From NCBI GenBank assembly GCA_013329355.1, contig DUKK01000023.1, positions 1-5,904 on the forward strand: a DNA stretch of 5,904 nt, written 5' to 3'. Below, one piece after another: positions 5,570 through 5,904 of the stretch. Every line of letters starts with the position of its first letter. Position 1 is the stretch's first letter. This DNA comes from Candidatus Poseidoniaceae archaeon. GTDB taxonomy: Archaea; Thermoplasmatota; Poseidoniia; Poseidoniales; Poseidoniaceae. Under the pieces are notes generated by a model. It did no database searches and was not told where the DNA came from. It was given only the letters and a program-made list of their open reading frames with translations. The position numbers and the translations under genes were made by a program.

Positions 5570-5904
5570 ATGGACTGGGTAGAACTTTTTGAAGAGGCTG
5601 GTCTAACCGACAGAGAAGCAAGGTCTCTGGTCCTATTATCTTCTTCAAAAGAGCTGAAAGCCAGTGACCTAGCAAAAAAATTGGGGACTAACAGGCTTGA
5701 TGCATACAACTCGCTGTCTAGGTTAACTCAAATTGGCTTGGTAAACGTTACCGCTGACCGACCAATGAAGTTTTCTTGCTCTTCTTTGCCAGTGCTATTT
5801 AAGAAGTTGATTAAGGATCAAAAATCAAGGATTGACAGGACTACCAAAGCATTTGAAAATATCATGTCTGGAGCCTCAGATGATGCTCTAGAAGCCGATA
5901 ATGT
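5570..5904 (+). CDS. TrmB-family transcriptional regulator, N-terminal part (cut by window edge)
   Basis: The frame opens at an ATG 4 nt after the peroxiredoxin stop and is still open at the right edge, giving 111 residues. Residues about 8-60 form a winged helix-turn-helix of the TrmB type: AGLTDREARSLVLL (10-23), then KASDLAKKLGTNRLDAYNSL (30-49), and RLTQIGLVNVT (51-61) leading into the wing. A charged helical segment follows (about 76-100), as in the dimerising coiled coil of this family. TrmB proteins are mostly archaeal repressors or activators that often sense sugars or other metabolites through a C-terminal domain, which is not visible here. Its place as third gene after ribA and the peroxiredoxin suggests it could regulate this divergent pair of operons, but no operator can be assigned. 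An MarR- or ArsR-like regulator is a less likely alternative. Confidence 0.8.
   Translation, partial: MDWVELFEEAGLTDREARSLVLLSSSKELKASDLAKKLGTNRLDAYNSLSRLTQIGLVNVTADRPMKFSCSSLPVLFKKLIKDQKSRIDRTTKAFENIMSGASDDALEADN

Overview
The window is a dense stretch of roughly 44% GC (estimated by eye) with seven protein genes and almost no non-coding DNA. It suggests a marine or otherwise light-exposed archaeon, perhaps a Poseidoniales (Marine Group II)-like euryarchaeon. Three observations support this. The two divergent operons start next to archaeal-looking TATA boxes (TTTATATT and TATAAA) placed about 25-28 nt before the start codons, as for leaderless mRNAs. Internal operon genes instead carry Shine-Dalgarno sites such as GAGGTGA. 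The last gene encodes a TrmB-type regulator, a mainly archaeal family. Most of the enzymes, however, look bacterial in type, so a bacterial origin cannot be excluded from this window alone.

Layout. Positions 1-995 (+) hold a phytoene/squalene synthase whose frame is open to the left edge. It converges on a three-gene minus-strand operon and the two stop codons share the bases CTAG at 992-995. That operon, read right to left, is a Nudix hydrolase (3875-4354), a class II DNA photolyase (2379-3878) and an SRPBCC-SDR fusion protein of the TIGR01777/YfcH type (992-2377). The genes overlap or abut, with clear ribosome binding sites. A compact divergent promoter region of about 96 bp (4355-4450) separates it from a plus-strand operon: ribA, encoding GTP cyclohydrolase II (4451-5068), a Bcp-like peroxiredoxin with an altered active site (5098-5565), and a TrmB-like regulator cut by the right edge (from 5570).

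Together the genes read as a light and oxidative-stress neighbourhood: carotenoid or triterpene precursor synthesis, light-driven DNA repair, the first step of flavin synthesis (FAD is the photolyase cofactor), a nucleotide-cleaning or nucleotide-signalling hydrolase, a thiol peroxidase and a regulator. The individual families are recognisable from sequence; the functional linkage is inferred from gene order. No RNA gene, mobile element, CRISPR array or integration site was seen.
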